Shown: positions 46,377 through 54,454 of the stretch, one piece after another
Layout of the letters: each line of letters opens with the position of its first letter
Numbering within the stretch: position 1 is the stretch's first letter
DNA from: AP-15 sp963788085
Lineage (GTDB): Bacteria > Pseudomonadota > Alphaproteobacteria > ATCC43930 > CGMCC-115725
Assembly: GCA_963788085.1 (NCBI GenBank)
Contig: CAWBFS010000057.1
Location: 1 to 64,000 of the forward strand
DNA: 64,000 nt
Direction: 5' to 3'
Program-made: the position numbers and the translations under genes
The notes under the pieces: model-generated
Databases searched by the model: none
Told to the model about the DNA's origin: nothing
The model's input: the letters and a program-made list of their open reading frames with translations, nothing else

Positions 46377-48167
46377 TCAATTTCTGGGGGTTCGCGTCGG
46401 CGGCAGATCCAATCGGATGTGCAGCTCCTTCAGCCGCTCGGGCGGAACCGGCGCCGGAGCGTGCATCAGGAGGTCCTGCGCCTGCTGGTTCATCGGGAAG
46501 GCGACGATCTCGCGCAGGTTCGGGGTGTCCGCCAAAAGCATGACGATCCGGTCGATGCCGGGCGCCGAGCCGCCATGCGGCGGGGCGCCGTATTTGAAGG
46601 CGTTGAGCATACCGGCAAAACGCGCCTCGACCTCCTCGGGCGAATAGCCGGCGATCGCAAAGGCCTTGTACATGATGTCCGGGCGGTGGTTGCGGATCGC
46701 CCCCGAGGAGAGCTCGACGCCGTTGCAGACGATGTCGTACTGGTGCGCCGTGATCTCCAGCGGATCCTGCTGCTCGAGCGCCGCGAGCCCCCCTCGAGGC
46801 ATCGAGAACGGGTTGTGGCTGAAGTCGATCTGGCCGGTCTCCTCGTCGCGCTCGTACATCGGGAAATCGGTAATCCAGCAGAACTCGAAGCAGTCCTTGG
46901 CGGTGAGACCGAGTTCCTCGCCGATCTTGAGCCGCGCGGCGCTGGCGAACGGGCCGAACGCGCTCGGTACGCCGGCGACAAAGAACACCGCGTCGCCGTC
47001 GCCGAGGCCGAGCACCGCGCGCAGCGCTTCGGTCCGCTCGGGCCCGAGGCTGCGCGCGACGGGCCCGGCCCCCTCGCCGTCCCGGAAGAAGATATAGGCC
47101 AGACCCGGCTGGCCTTCGTCCTGGGCCCAGGAATTCATCCGGTCGCAAAAGGCGCGGTTGCCGCCGCCCGGCGCCGGGATCGCCCGCACCCGCACATTCG
47201 CGTCCGTGGGGATCATGCTGGCGAAAACGCGGAACCCCGAGCCGCGGAACGTCTCGGTCGCGTCCCGGATCACGACCGGGTTGCGCAGATCGGGCTTGTC
47301 GCTGGCGTAGTTGAGGATCGCGTCGGCATAAGGGATGCGGGGGAACGGCGCCCGGCTGACCCGGCGGCCGCCGGCGAATTCCTCGAATACGCCATGCAAC
47401 ACCGGCTCGATCGCCGCGAAGACGTCTTCTTGCGTCACGTACGACATCTCGAAATCGAGCTGGTAGAACTCGCCGGGGGACCGGTCGGCGCGGCCGGCCT
47501 CGTCGCGGAAGCACGGGGCGATCTGGAAATAGCGGTCGAACCCGGCGACCATCAGGAGCTGCTTGAATTGCTGCGGCGCCTGCGGCAGCGCATAAAATTT
47601 GCCGGGATGCAGCCGGCTCGGCACCAGGTAGTCGCGCGCCCCCTCGGGCGAGCTGGCGGTCAGGATCGGCGTCTGAAACTCGACAAAGCCCTGCTCGATC
47701 ATGCGCCGCCGGATCGACGCGATGACGTTGGACCGCAGCAGCATGTTGGCGTGCATCCGTTCGCGCCGCAGATCGAGGAAACGATAGGTGAGGCGCATGT
47801 CTTCCGGATACTCGGCCTCGGCATTGACCGGGAACGGCAGCGGCTCGGCCTCCGAGAGGACCTCTATATCGGCGATGACGAGCTCCACCTCACCGGTGTC
47901 GAGCTTGGGGTTGATCGTATCGGCCGAGCGGGCGGCGATCCGCCCCGTCATCGTGACGACGCTCTCGAGCCGCAGCGCGTCCGCCGCCGCGAAGAGCGGC
48001 GACGAGATGTCGATCACGCACTGCGTCACGCCATAATGATCGCGCAAATCGATAAAGAGCAGCTGCCCATGATCGCGCTTGCGATGCACCCACCCGGACA
48101 GCCGCGCGGGCTGGCCTGCATCGCTCAGGCGCAGGGCTCCGCAAGTGTGGGTTCGGTAAGCGTGCAT
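46377..48167 (-). CDS. aspS: Aspartate-tRNA ligase
   Basis: 596 residues, complete. N-terminal OB-fold (RLSGWVHRKRDHGQLLFIDL), class II motif 1 region, motif 2 with FRDEAGRADRSPGEFYQLDF, bacterial GAD insertion, motif 3 with GSAPGIDRIVMLLADTPNLR. The R-S-P-G-E-F-Y-Q-L-D form of motif 2 is typical of alphaproteobacterial enzymes. Many of these are non-discriminating and work with GatCAB, but that is known of the group and not shown here. ATG 48167 (MHAYRTHTCGALRLSDAGQP) fits the family start; the open frame before it is low-complexity. Confidence 0.96.
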   Translation of the reverse strand: MHAYRTHTCGALRLSDAGQPARLSGWVHRKRDHGQLLFIDLRDHYGVTQCVIDISSPLFAAADALRLESVVTMTGRIAARSADTINPKLDTGEVELVIADIEVLSEAEPLPFPVNAEAEYPEDMRLTYRFLDLRRERMHANMLLRSNVIASIRRRMIEQGFVEFQTPILTASSPEGARDYLVPSRLHPGKFYALPQAPQQFKQLLMVAGFDRYFQIAPCFRDEAGRADRSPGEFYQLDFEMSYVTQEDVFAAIEPVLHGVFEEFAGGRRVSRAPFPRIPYADAILNYASDKPDLRNPVVIRDATETFRGSGFRVFASMIPTDANVRVRAIPAPGGGNRAFCDRMNSWAQDEGQPGLAYIFFRDGEGAGPVARSLGPERTEALRAVLGLGDGDAVFFVAGVPSAFGPFASAARLKIGEELGLTAKDCFEFCWITDFPMYERDEETGQIDFSHNPFSMPRGGLAALEQQDPLEITAHQYDIVCNGVELSSGAIRNHRPDIMYKAFAIAGYSPEEVEARFAGMLNAFKYGAPPHGGSAPGIDRIVMLLADTPNLREIVAFPMNQQAQDLLMHAPAPVPPERLKELHIRLDLPPTRTPRN

Positions 48168-48400
48168 CAGGGTAGATCCCGTTCGAGGCGCCGCGAACAC
48201 GGCACGGCCGCCGGCGGTTGTCAAGCCGGCCCCCGGTTGGGAGCCGCGCCGCAAACCTGCACAACGCCGTTCATAGCGTGGCATTGCGGCCTATTCGGGA
48301 ACCGCGGGGCGGCCCTGCGGTCAACCTCTTCCAGGCGAAGGACGCTGTCACGAAAATTGATCTACAGAGCGAAACAAAAGCTGAGGCGAGGCAGTGCGTG

Positions 48401-48563
48401 CTTCGAGACGCGCCCCCCAGTTCAAGCCTGGGGCAGGCCCTTGGGCGCTCCTCAGCATGAGGTAATCCTTTGATAGCGCTAGGAAAATTCCTCATCCTGA
48501 GGAGGCCGCCCCCGGGTCCGCGCGCTGCGCGGCCCGAGGACAGGCTCCGCGGCCGTCTCGAAG
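48401..48563. repeat. Pair of palindromic intergenic repeats in inverted orientation
   Basis: Unit 1 (48401-48462) starts CTTCGAGACG and ends CTCCTCAGCATGAGG. Unit 2 (48490-48563) starts CCTCATCCTGAGGAG and ends CGTCTCGAAG, the reverse complement layout. Each unit also has internal GC-rich hairpins (GCGCGCTGCGCGGC at 48519-48532). C-C-T-C-A-T-x-C-T-G-A-G-G-A-G...G-T-C-T-C-G-A-A-G elements are a widespread intergenic repeat in Bradyrhizobium-like genomes. Confidence 0.75.
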
Positions 48564-48717
48564 AGCTTGCCCTCGCGAAGGCGGGGGACGCACAACGCTG
48601 ATTTAGGCAATCGTCGATTTCTTGACACCCTTGAAGGCCGGGACCCATTTCTTTCATCGGCACCGGCCTTCCGGTGTGACAGAATCTTTTTTGGCAGCAT
48701 TCGCCTACCGTTGACCA

Positions 48718-49722
48718 ATGAAGAGTCGCCTGATGATCCGCCGAGTAATGATCCTGCTAGGCGCCGTGTTAGCCGCCGCTGGATTGTCATTGCTGCAAAT
48801 GGGCGCACTCGCCCAATCGGGCAAAACGTACCGCGTCGGGCTGATCTCGGTCGGCGCGCCCGACAACGGGATTTTGGGTCCCGGCATGGTCCAAGACTTC
48901 GCGAAGCGAGGCTATGTGGCGGACCGCAACATCGTCTTCGAACGCCGCGCCGCCGAGGGCCACCCCGACCGCTTGCCCGGGCTGATCGACGAGGTGGTCG
49001 CCGATCATGTCGACGTGATCATCACGCAAAGCTATCCAGCGGCAGCCGCCGCCAAAGAGCGCGCCGGCAAAATCCCGATCGTGGTGACCAATTCCGGCGA
49101 TCCGGTCGCGACCGGGCTCGCTGCGAGCCTCGCCCATCCCGGCGGCAATGTCACCGGGGTCTCGGACGTCGCCAGCGAGCTTTCAGCCAAGCGTCTGGCG
49201 CTCCTCAAGGAGGCGGTGCCGAATGTCCGCGCGGTCGCGGTGCTGTGGAACGCCGACGATCTGGGCATGACCTTGCGCTATCGGGCGGCGGAGGTCGAGG
49301 CCAAGCGGCTGGGCATGCGGATCGTGCCGCTCGGCGTTCATGCGCCCGACGATTTCGATGCCGCCTTTGCCGCGATGACCGAGAAGCCGCCGGATGCGAT
49401 CCTGATGGTGACCGACATCTTGACCGTGCTCAACCGCAAGCGGGTGATCGATTTTGCCGCCGCGCACCGCCTGCCGGCGATCTACGAATACGCCTTTCTC
49501 GCCCATGACGGCGGCCTGATGGCCTACGGCCCCAACATGGACGCGATTTTCGATCGCGCCGCCGGGCTCGCCGACCAGATCCTCCAAGGCGCCAGCCCCG
49601 CCGACCTGCCCCTCGAACTGCCGACCCGCTTCGATCTCGCCGTCAACCTGAAGACCGCGAAGGCCCTCGGCCTGACGATCCCGGAATTGATCCTGGTGCG
49701 CGCCGACGATGTGATCGAATAA
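48718..49722 (+). CDS. ABC transporter substrate-binding protein
   Basis: 334 residues. Signal peptide MILLGAVLAAAGLSLLQMGA, then TYRVGLISVGAPDNGILGPG, VVADHVDVIITQSYPAAAAA, IPIVVTNSGDPVATGLAASL, HPGGNVTGVSDVASELSAKR, AVAVLWNADDLG. The C-terminal LELPTRFDLAVNLKTAKALG, LTIPELILVRADDVIE is the hallmark of the ABC_sub_bind (PF04392) family. These periplasmic proteins are very numerous in Bradyrhizobium-like genomes and often lack a linked permease, as here. The ligand is unknown. ATG 48733 is an alternative start. Confidence 0.92.
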   Translation: MKSRLMIRRVMILLGAVLAAAGLSLLQMGALAQSGKTYRVGLISVGAPDNGILGPGMVQDFAKRGYVADRNIVFERRAAEGHPDRLPGLIDEVVADHVDVIITQSYPAAAAAKERAGKIPIVVTNSGDPVATGLAASLAHPGGNVTGVSDVASELSAKRLALLKEAVPNVRAVAVLWNADDLGMTLRYRAAEVEAKRLGMRIVPLGVHAPDDFDAAFAAMTEKPPDAILMVTDILTVLNRKRVIDFAAAHRLPAIYEYAFLAHDGGLMAYGPNMDAIFDRAAGLADQILQGASPADLPLELPTRFDLAVNLKTAKALGLTIPELILVRADDVIE

Positions 49723-49831
49723 GCGGGGTCGGCCTGGAGATCCCGAGTTCGATCCTGGCGCGGCGCATCGCGAAACAGGCGGCGGAATACGTAACCGGGT
49801 TGCGGGCTGATAGAATGCGAGGAGCAGCCTC

Positions 49832-50047
49832 ATGGAACGAACAGAAATGCCCCCCGACAGCAAGACCCTGATCGAGAAAATCGAGGCTCTACCGGCCGAG
49901 CGCATCGCCGAGATCGAGGATTTCGTCGATTTCATTCGCTGGCGCGAGCAGGAGCGGGCGCTCACCCGCGCCGTCACTGCCGCGAGCGCGCCGACTTTCG
50001 CCGCCATCTGGAGCAATCCCGAAGACGACGTCTACGATGCCCTTTGA
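49832..50047 (+). CDS. DUF2281-like antitoxin
   Basis: 71 residues (66 if ATG 49847 is used, which has better family fit: MPPDSKTLIEKIEALPAERI). AEIEDFVDFIRWREQERAL is the helix typical of small VapB/DUF2281-type antitoxins; the tail TFAAIWSNPEDDVYDAL binds toxin in related systems. Its end overlaps the next start by 11 bases, the usual antitoxin-toxin layout. The toxin itself is truncated and fused to unrelated sequence, so the pair is probably inactive. Confidence 0.7.
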   Translation: MERTEMPPDSKTLIEKIEALPAERIAEIEDFVDFIRWREQERALTRAVTAASAPTFAAIWSNPEDDVYDAL

Positions 50048-50390
50048 CTTCGGCGATGTCGTCCCGGTGCCGTTTCTGTTCACCAGCCAGAGGGCGTCGA
50101 AAAAGCGGCCTGCGGTTGTAGCCAGCAACCGCGGCTATAGCACCGCCCCAATGGGCCCCGACAATGTGCGGGTCAACTGCGTCGCCCCAGGTCTCGTGAA
50201 GACAGAATTCGCCCGGGTGCTCTACGAGGACCCGCAGCGCCGCGCCGCCCGCGAGGCGGCGACGCCGCGGCGCCGCCTCGGCGAGCCCGAGGACATCGCC
50301 GGCGTGGCCCTGATGCTGGCGTCGCGCGCCGGCGCCTTCATCACCGGCCGGACCATCATCGTCGACGGCGGCACGACGATCGCGCCGTGA
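50037..50390 (+). pseudogene. Chimera: MazF/PemK toxin start joined to SDR oxidoreductase end
   Basis: The first 37 residues (MPFDFGDVVPVPFLFTSQRA, SKKRPAVVASNRGYSTA) are the beginning of a MazF/PemK-type endoribonuclease: GDVV-x-V-P-F-x-F-T and K-R-P-A-V-V. From about 50150 the frame continues in phase as VRVNCVAPGLVKTEFARVLY, LGEPEDIAGVALMLASRAGA, FITGRTIIVDGGTTIAP. This is the last 75 or so residues of a classical short-chain dehydrogenase, without its Rossmann motif and Ser-Tyr-Lys triad. A deletion most likely fused two genes; neither activity should remain. Confidence 0.85.
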
Positions 50391-50413
50391 GGATTGCCGG
50401 CAAATCGAACCCG

Positions 50414-50514
50414 ACGGTGTCATTGCGAGAAGCGCGTCGCGCTCCGAAGCAATCCCGATCCGACGGGTGCGCGGGAGCCCGAGATTGCTTCGCGTTCGCT
50501 CGCAATGACACCGT
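50414..50514. repeat. REP-like palindrome (TCATTGCGAG family)
   Basis: Perfect 16-base outer arms, ACGGTGTCATTGCGAG (50414-50429) and CTCGCAATGACACCGT (50499-50514), with inner arms GAAGCAATC and GATTGCTTC. The TCATTGCGAG...GAAGCAATC element is a well-known intergenic palindrome in many proteobacteria. It follows the chimeric gene directly. Confidence 0.85.
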
Positions 50515-50759
50515 GGAATTGGCAGGGAGGAACGATGATGTAACGGATTTTGATAGCGGCAGGCTGGTTGAGCCTCGGTGCCGCCCCGGCGCTCGCCCCG
50601 AAGAGCTCCGCAAGCTCCCCATCGCTCTCAACAGCCGAACCGTCACCCCAAACACCCCCCGGATAACTCCCGGGAGTGTCATCTCTAACTGGCAGAAGGG
50701 TGACATTTTAATCCGGCGCCTACACTATCAAAGTCGCATAAACCCCCTTTTCTGGAAAA

Positions 50760-51119
50760 TCAGCCGCAATCGAGGCAACGCAAGCGACCGGCGGCAAAGG
50801 CGGGGTGATAGGGCCGTAGCTCGACCGGGCAGATTGCGACCGTGTTCTTGTAGGCAAAGGCCATGATCGCCGAAGCGGCTAAGGCGGCGAGGTCGTCGGG
50901 TACGGGGAACCCGTCACAGACGTGCGCGAGGCGGGCGCGAAACTGATAAATGCTGATGCTGGCTAAGTCAGTCGCGTCGGGGGCCGGGTAGATCGAGAAC
51001 ACAGCCCGCGTCGGGTGGTGAAAGCTTAGCTCGTGGTCGTCGTCAATCTGCCAGTCACTCCATACGAAGCTGCCGGTGCTGTCTGGCTCAAGCCGAAATT
51101 CCGGGCTGATCGCGTCCAT
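50760..51119 (-). CDS. Hypothetical protein
   Basis: 119 residues from ATG 51119: MDAISPEFRLEPDSTGSFVW, SDWQIDDDHELSFHHPTRAV, FSIYPAPDATDLASISIYQF, ending PAFAAGRLRCLDCG. Composition is protein-like with a balanced, non-repetitive core. No signal peptide, membrane segment or recognised family. It stands alone in an accessory region. Confidence 0.5.
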   Translation of the reverse strand: MDAISPEFRLEPDSTGSFVWSDWQIDDDHELSFHHPTRAVFSIYPAPDATDLASISIYQFRARLAHVCDGFPVPDDLAALAASAIMAFAYKNTVAICPVELRPYHPAFAAGRLRCLDCG

Positions 51120-51214
51120 TGCGGCATTCTACATCGTTGCGCGCCGCGCCGTCACGTCGCGGGCCTGCCGGAGTCCGATAACGTAGTTATGGAAAATCGC
51201 AGCAGACTAAGCGA

Positions 51215-51577
51215 CTAATTACAGTAGGTCTGATTCCCATAGGTGCTGCAAGTCCGACTCTGCCCGTTGGGGCCGTGAATGTAAGTCTGATTTCCGATGG
51301 TTTGACTGGTTGTGCCGTTACTGCCGTAAGTCGAGTTACCGTAGGTGGAGAAGGTAGTCCCGTTGGGGCCATACGTCTGACTGCCCTAGGTCGAATAGGT
51401 GCCGCCTGGTGTATAGGTTTGATTTCCGTAGGTGGACTGAACGCCGCCGGGGCCATACGTCTGACTGCCGTAGGTCGAATAAGTTCCCGGGCCTTGATAG
51501 ATTGTTTGAGCATTCGCCATGTTTAGAGGCGCCAGCAAAGCGAGCACGGCGAAGGCAATGCAAAATTTCTTGGTCAT
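51215..51577 (-). CDS. Exported Tyr/Gly repeat protein with in-frame amber
   Basis: ATG 51577 starts a signal peptide (KKFCIAFAVLALLAPLNMAN, cleavage N-A-Q). The mature part is built from repeats of about 13-16 residues around TYGSQTYGPGG and TYGNQTYTPGG. Codon 64 is TAG (51386-51388) where the repeat expects TAC (Tyr). Beyond it the same repeat pattern continues in frame for 56 codons (GSQTYGPNGTTFSTYGNSTY...) to a real stop at 51215, ending STYGNQTYCN. So the gene is either truncated by one point mutation or carries a sequence error. Low-complexity Tyr/Asn/Gly exported proteins of this kind are uncharacterised. Confidence 0.75.
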
Positions 51578-51696
51578 GGCTCCCTCCATGTGAAAATGAT
51601 GAAAATCCTATTATCTTCTGTTCTGGCGCGCAAGACGGCAAAGCCGACGCCGGACCCGTCATCGTGGCGCTTTCCGTCCGCGCCAGAGATCACTGC

Positions 51697-52176
51697 TCAG
51701 CTTCGGGGAATCAGAAATTTGGCGAGACGAGATTTCAATTTCTGTAGCTTAACAGTAACCCGGTCGAAATCCTCGATGTGCGAGTAAAAGAATTTCGGTT
51801 CAAGGGTCGCACGGGACACATGCCGCACTCCTGCTGATCCAGACTCGTCAACATACCATGTACCATGTGCTATCCGCACCCGTTCATCGTTGACAGACAT
51901 ACATTCATTAAGGAGGTTTTCTATGTCTTTCTGCTCGGCCTCACTATAAGAGGGGGAACGTAAGAAAACCTTCTTCGTTACGTTGCAGAGAGTTCTAAAG
52001 TCATATGAGGCGGCTATCACGTCCAAGTAATCGAAATTCAATTGCAAGGCTACAATGAGAGCGTGACGAATCATTAGCTCTAGATGCGAGAACTCTAAGA
52101 CGAAACGGCCTACCGATATGTATACTAGATCGGGATGCTTCGCTTCCACGTTATCCGGGGTCTTCGTGCGGTTCAT
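51697..52176 (-). CDS. Hypothetical protein, lower GC than surroundings
   Basis: 159 residues: MNRTKTPDNVEAKHPDLVYI, SVGRFVLEFSHLELMIRHAL, IVALQLNFDYLDVIAASYDF, SEAEQKDIENLLNECMSVND, ERVRIAHGTWYVDESGSAGV. Helical in the first 80 residues; the E-x-R-x-x-x-A-H segment (ERVRIAHG) is reminiscent of HEPN-like or abortive-infection proteins, but that is only a pattern. Base composition is clearly more AT-rich than the core genes, suggesting transfer. Confidence 0.55.
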   Translation of the reverse strand: MNRTKTPDNVEAKHPDLVYISVGRFVLEFSHLELMIRHALIVALQLNFDYLDVIAASYDFRTLCNVTKKVFLRSPSYSEAEQKDIENLLNECMSVNDERVRIAHGTWYVDESGSAGVRHVSRATLEPKFFYSHIEDFDRVTVKLQKLKSRLAKFLIPRS

Positions 52177-52250
52177 GGCATATTTTCGTGTCGATCCTCA
52201 GTCTGGCATCACAAGCCGCGCTCGTGGACTCCAATCCACATGGCGCTATT

Positions 52251-52466
52251 TTAAACTTTACCGTGTTGTCGGCAATGTTCTTCGATCCGACGCCGATCTG
52301 CAACCCGGAGTCCCGTCGTCGAGTCCTCAACCCAATAATCTCTCAATGGCGGATTTGCGTTTCGGAGTGAGCACGCGAAGTCTAACGCGCTTCGCAAGTC
52401 GTTGCACGGCATTGGCGGCTCATGGGGGTGGGTTGTACCCTGTGGAATCCATCGAACGGTGAACAT
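52251..52466 (-). CDS. Small conserved hypothetical protein
   Basis: 71 residues: MFTVRWIPQGTTHPHEPPMP, CNDLRSALDFACSLRNANPP, LRDYWVEDSTTGLRVADRRR. The A-x-x-F-A-C-x-L ... W-V-E-D-x-x-G-x-R-V-A-D pattern is common in short alphaproteobacterial proteins of unknown function. No export signal. Confidence 0.5.
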   Translation of the reverse strand: MFTVRWIPQGTTHPHEPPMPCNDLRSALDFACSLRNANPPLRDYWVEDSTTGLRVADRRRIEEHCRQHGKV

Positions 52467-53065
52467 GGCTTTGCTTTGCTCTCAAAAGTGGTAGGCCACA
52501 AATTCGATATGTTGTGTCTCGTGCTCGTGCGCGCAATTCCTGTCATGTCGCATAATTGCTTATTACGTAAAGCGCGGCCAAGTCGCTGCGCAAATGCTCG
52601 CCGGGGCCGGTAAGTGGAAACACGGCGGGGCGCGGTTTTAGACTGTCCTGTGCGGTCGTAGGGGCGCTGCGAATTACTCTCCCGGTTGCGCGATTGCTTG
52701 ACTTGACGCGCGCCGGAGGTCATCACCGTCGCGCCCTCTGGCAAAGCCTCGCGGACAGAATTACATATCTTGGCGATGGGGGTTTTGGTGAGTGTTGCCG
52801 TGGTCGCTATTGTTTCGGATGAAGTCCGTACAACGCCATTAGCAGGCGGGCGGCGGTCATGGAAGGGTCTGGCAATCCTGTTGCTACTGGGAAACCTCTC
52901 CTTTGCCGCCGTATCTGATGTTGCCACGGATGGTTCGAAGCAAGCAGGCGAAAGCCGTGACCAGCATCCTGAACACCGGGCAGTGTGTGGCCCGCTGAAA
53001 CTTGACTTTAGTGATCCGTGCAATCTCATAGCGGTAGCGGCAGGGATTTAACGCCTCTCGTCGGT
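52467..53065. other. No gene recognised
   Basis: About 600 bases of mixed composition. A frame at 52770-53051 has a hydrophobic start (MAMGVLVSVAVVAIVSDEV) and a second hydrophobic patch (GLAILLLLGNLSFA) but no ribosome site or recognisable continuation; I do not count it as a gene. Confidence 0.4.
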
Positions 53066-53653
53066 TCACAGCCGCGAAATCGTGCTTTTCCCCACGCCGT
53101 AGCTGCGCGCCAGTTCGGCAAGCGTGGCACCTTCCGCCCGCCGCTTGCGGGCCTCGGCCTGCTGCGCCTCGGTCAATTTCGGTTTCCGGCCCATGCGCTG
53201 CCCGCGCTTCTGCGCCCGGTTGCGGCCCTCGGCGGTACGGGTGCGGATAAGATCGCGCTCCACGTCCGCCAAGCCGCCGAGAACGGCAATCATCAAGCGC
53301 CCGGTGCTGGTGCCGGTGTCGGCCCACGGCTCGGCAAGCGAGCGGAATTGCGCCTTGGCGTCCACGATCTGCTTGACGATGGCGAACAGGTCGAAGGTGC
53401 TGCGCGCGAGGCGGTCAATCCGCGTCACCGTCACCACGTCGCCGGGGGCGAGGTGCTTGAGCATTTTGAGAAGCTCGCGCCGGTCGTTGTGCGCGCCCGT
53501 CACCTTCTCCCGGTAAATCTTTGTGCATCCAATGCCGCGTAGCTGCTCAAGCTGGCTGTCGAGCGTCTGCCCCACGGTGCTGACGCGGGCATAGCCGAGA
53601 CGGCGGTTTTCGGGGGGTGCTTCGGCCTTGGTTTTCAATTCCATTTCGGTCAT
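53066..53653 (-). CDS. Serine recombinase (resolvase/invertase family)
   Basis: 195 residues, complete. Catalytic domain: LGYARVSTVGQTLDSQLEQL with the nucleophile Ser, VTGAHNDRRELLKMLKHL, GDVVTVTRIDRLARSTFDLF with the conserved Arg residues, STGRLMIAVLGGLADVERDL. The C-terminal HTH is KLTEAQQAEARKRRAEGATL, AELARSYGVGKSTISRL. It resembles plasmid/Tn3-type resolvases. No transposase or res-site repeats are recognised nearby, so it may be an orphan of a lost element. Confidence 0.92.
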   Translation of the reverse strand: MTEMELKTKAEAPPENRRLGYARVSTVGQTLDSQLEQLRGIGCTKIYREKVTGAHNDRRELLKMLKHLAPGDVVTVTRIDRLARSTFDLFAIVKQIVDAKAQFRSLAEPWADTGTSTGRLMIAVLGGLADVERDLIRTRTAEGRNRAQKRGQRMGRKPKLTEAQQAEARKRRAEGATLAELARSYGVGKSTISRL

Positions 53654-53930
53654 AGGTTACGGGAAGTGTAAGCCCTTGATCGGGAAGGAGCAAGATTTTT
53701 CCCGTATCTCTTGAATTTCGGCAACGTATGTGCCGCGCGATCGTAGAACAGCTACGCCACGTCCCGCCGACAGCGTTTCTCATTCTGGAACTTTTTCCCA
53801 ACCTGTGTGAACCCCCTCACACATAGAAACCATGAAACGCGCTCTAATCACGAGCGGTGAAACGGTAGTTCATGTCAGGTCAGCGTTTGGCCTGCACATG
53901 CCGGTTCATAACAACCTCTAGGAGGATGGC

Positions 53931-54194
53931 ATGGCTATCAAAGCTCTGTTTGCGGTTTGGGGGGCTCTGGCGAACGGGAACCCGAACGAGGCGCAGGCGG
54001 CCGATGTGGGGGGCAGGTTGCAACAACTTTTCAACGAGGGCGTGACAACGGTCACCATCAACGATAATAATTTTGGTGATCCTTCAGTCGGTTTCCAGAA
54101 GCATTTTGCGGCAACGGTCAACAACAACGGTCGCGTTTCGCACTACGCTTGTCAGGAGGGCCAGACAATTAACTTCGCGCACCCAAGCAGTTAG
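53931..54194 (+). CDS. Small protein of unknown function, strong ribosome site
   Basis: 87 residues: MAIKALFAVWGALANGNPNE, AQAADVGGRLQQLFNEGVTT, VTINDNNFGDPSVGFQKHFA, ATVNNNGRVSHYACQEGQTI. The TAGGAGG sequence 5 bases before ATG 53931 is among the best ribosome sites in the window. The C-terminal half alternates Asn/Gly turns with strands. No signal peptide, membrane segment or known family; not similar to its neighbours. Confidence 0.55.
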   Translation: MAIKALFAVWGALANGNPNEAQAADVGGRLQQLFNEGVTTVTINDNNFGDPSVGFQKHFAATVNNNGRVSHYACQEGQTINFAHPSS

Positions 54195-54454
54195 GCTCGC
54201 GGGTCGGCGACCTGTGACGGGCTGCCGCGCGGGACAGCAGGGGTTTACCATAACATGCGTTCTGCGCGGTCGGCCTGATCTGCCCGGGGGCTAGCGTGAC
54301 TTGAATCAGCCCGCGTCTCTCAAAAACGCTCGTTTTTGAGAGCGATTTTGGCGATGCAGATTTTTTGACATTTGCACGGAGAGGCTAAGGCGCGAGCCGT
54401 AGTGCATGGCTTATAGGCTTTTTGCCTTCACGGCGGAGAAGGCTGTCAAAACCG

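Noticed and set aside
48350..48363. TTGATCTACAGAGC as another FNR-type box
   Set aside because: Only the left half-site matches; the right half does not, and no start codon lies at a suitable distance.
52770..53051. Possible small membrane protein
   Set aside because: Two hydrophobic patches but no ribosome site, no family, and it overlaps the flank of the resolvase gene.
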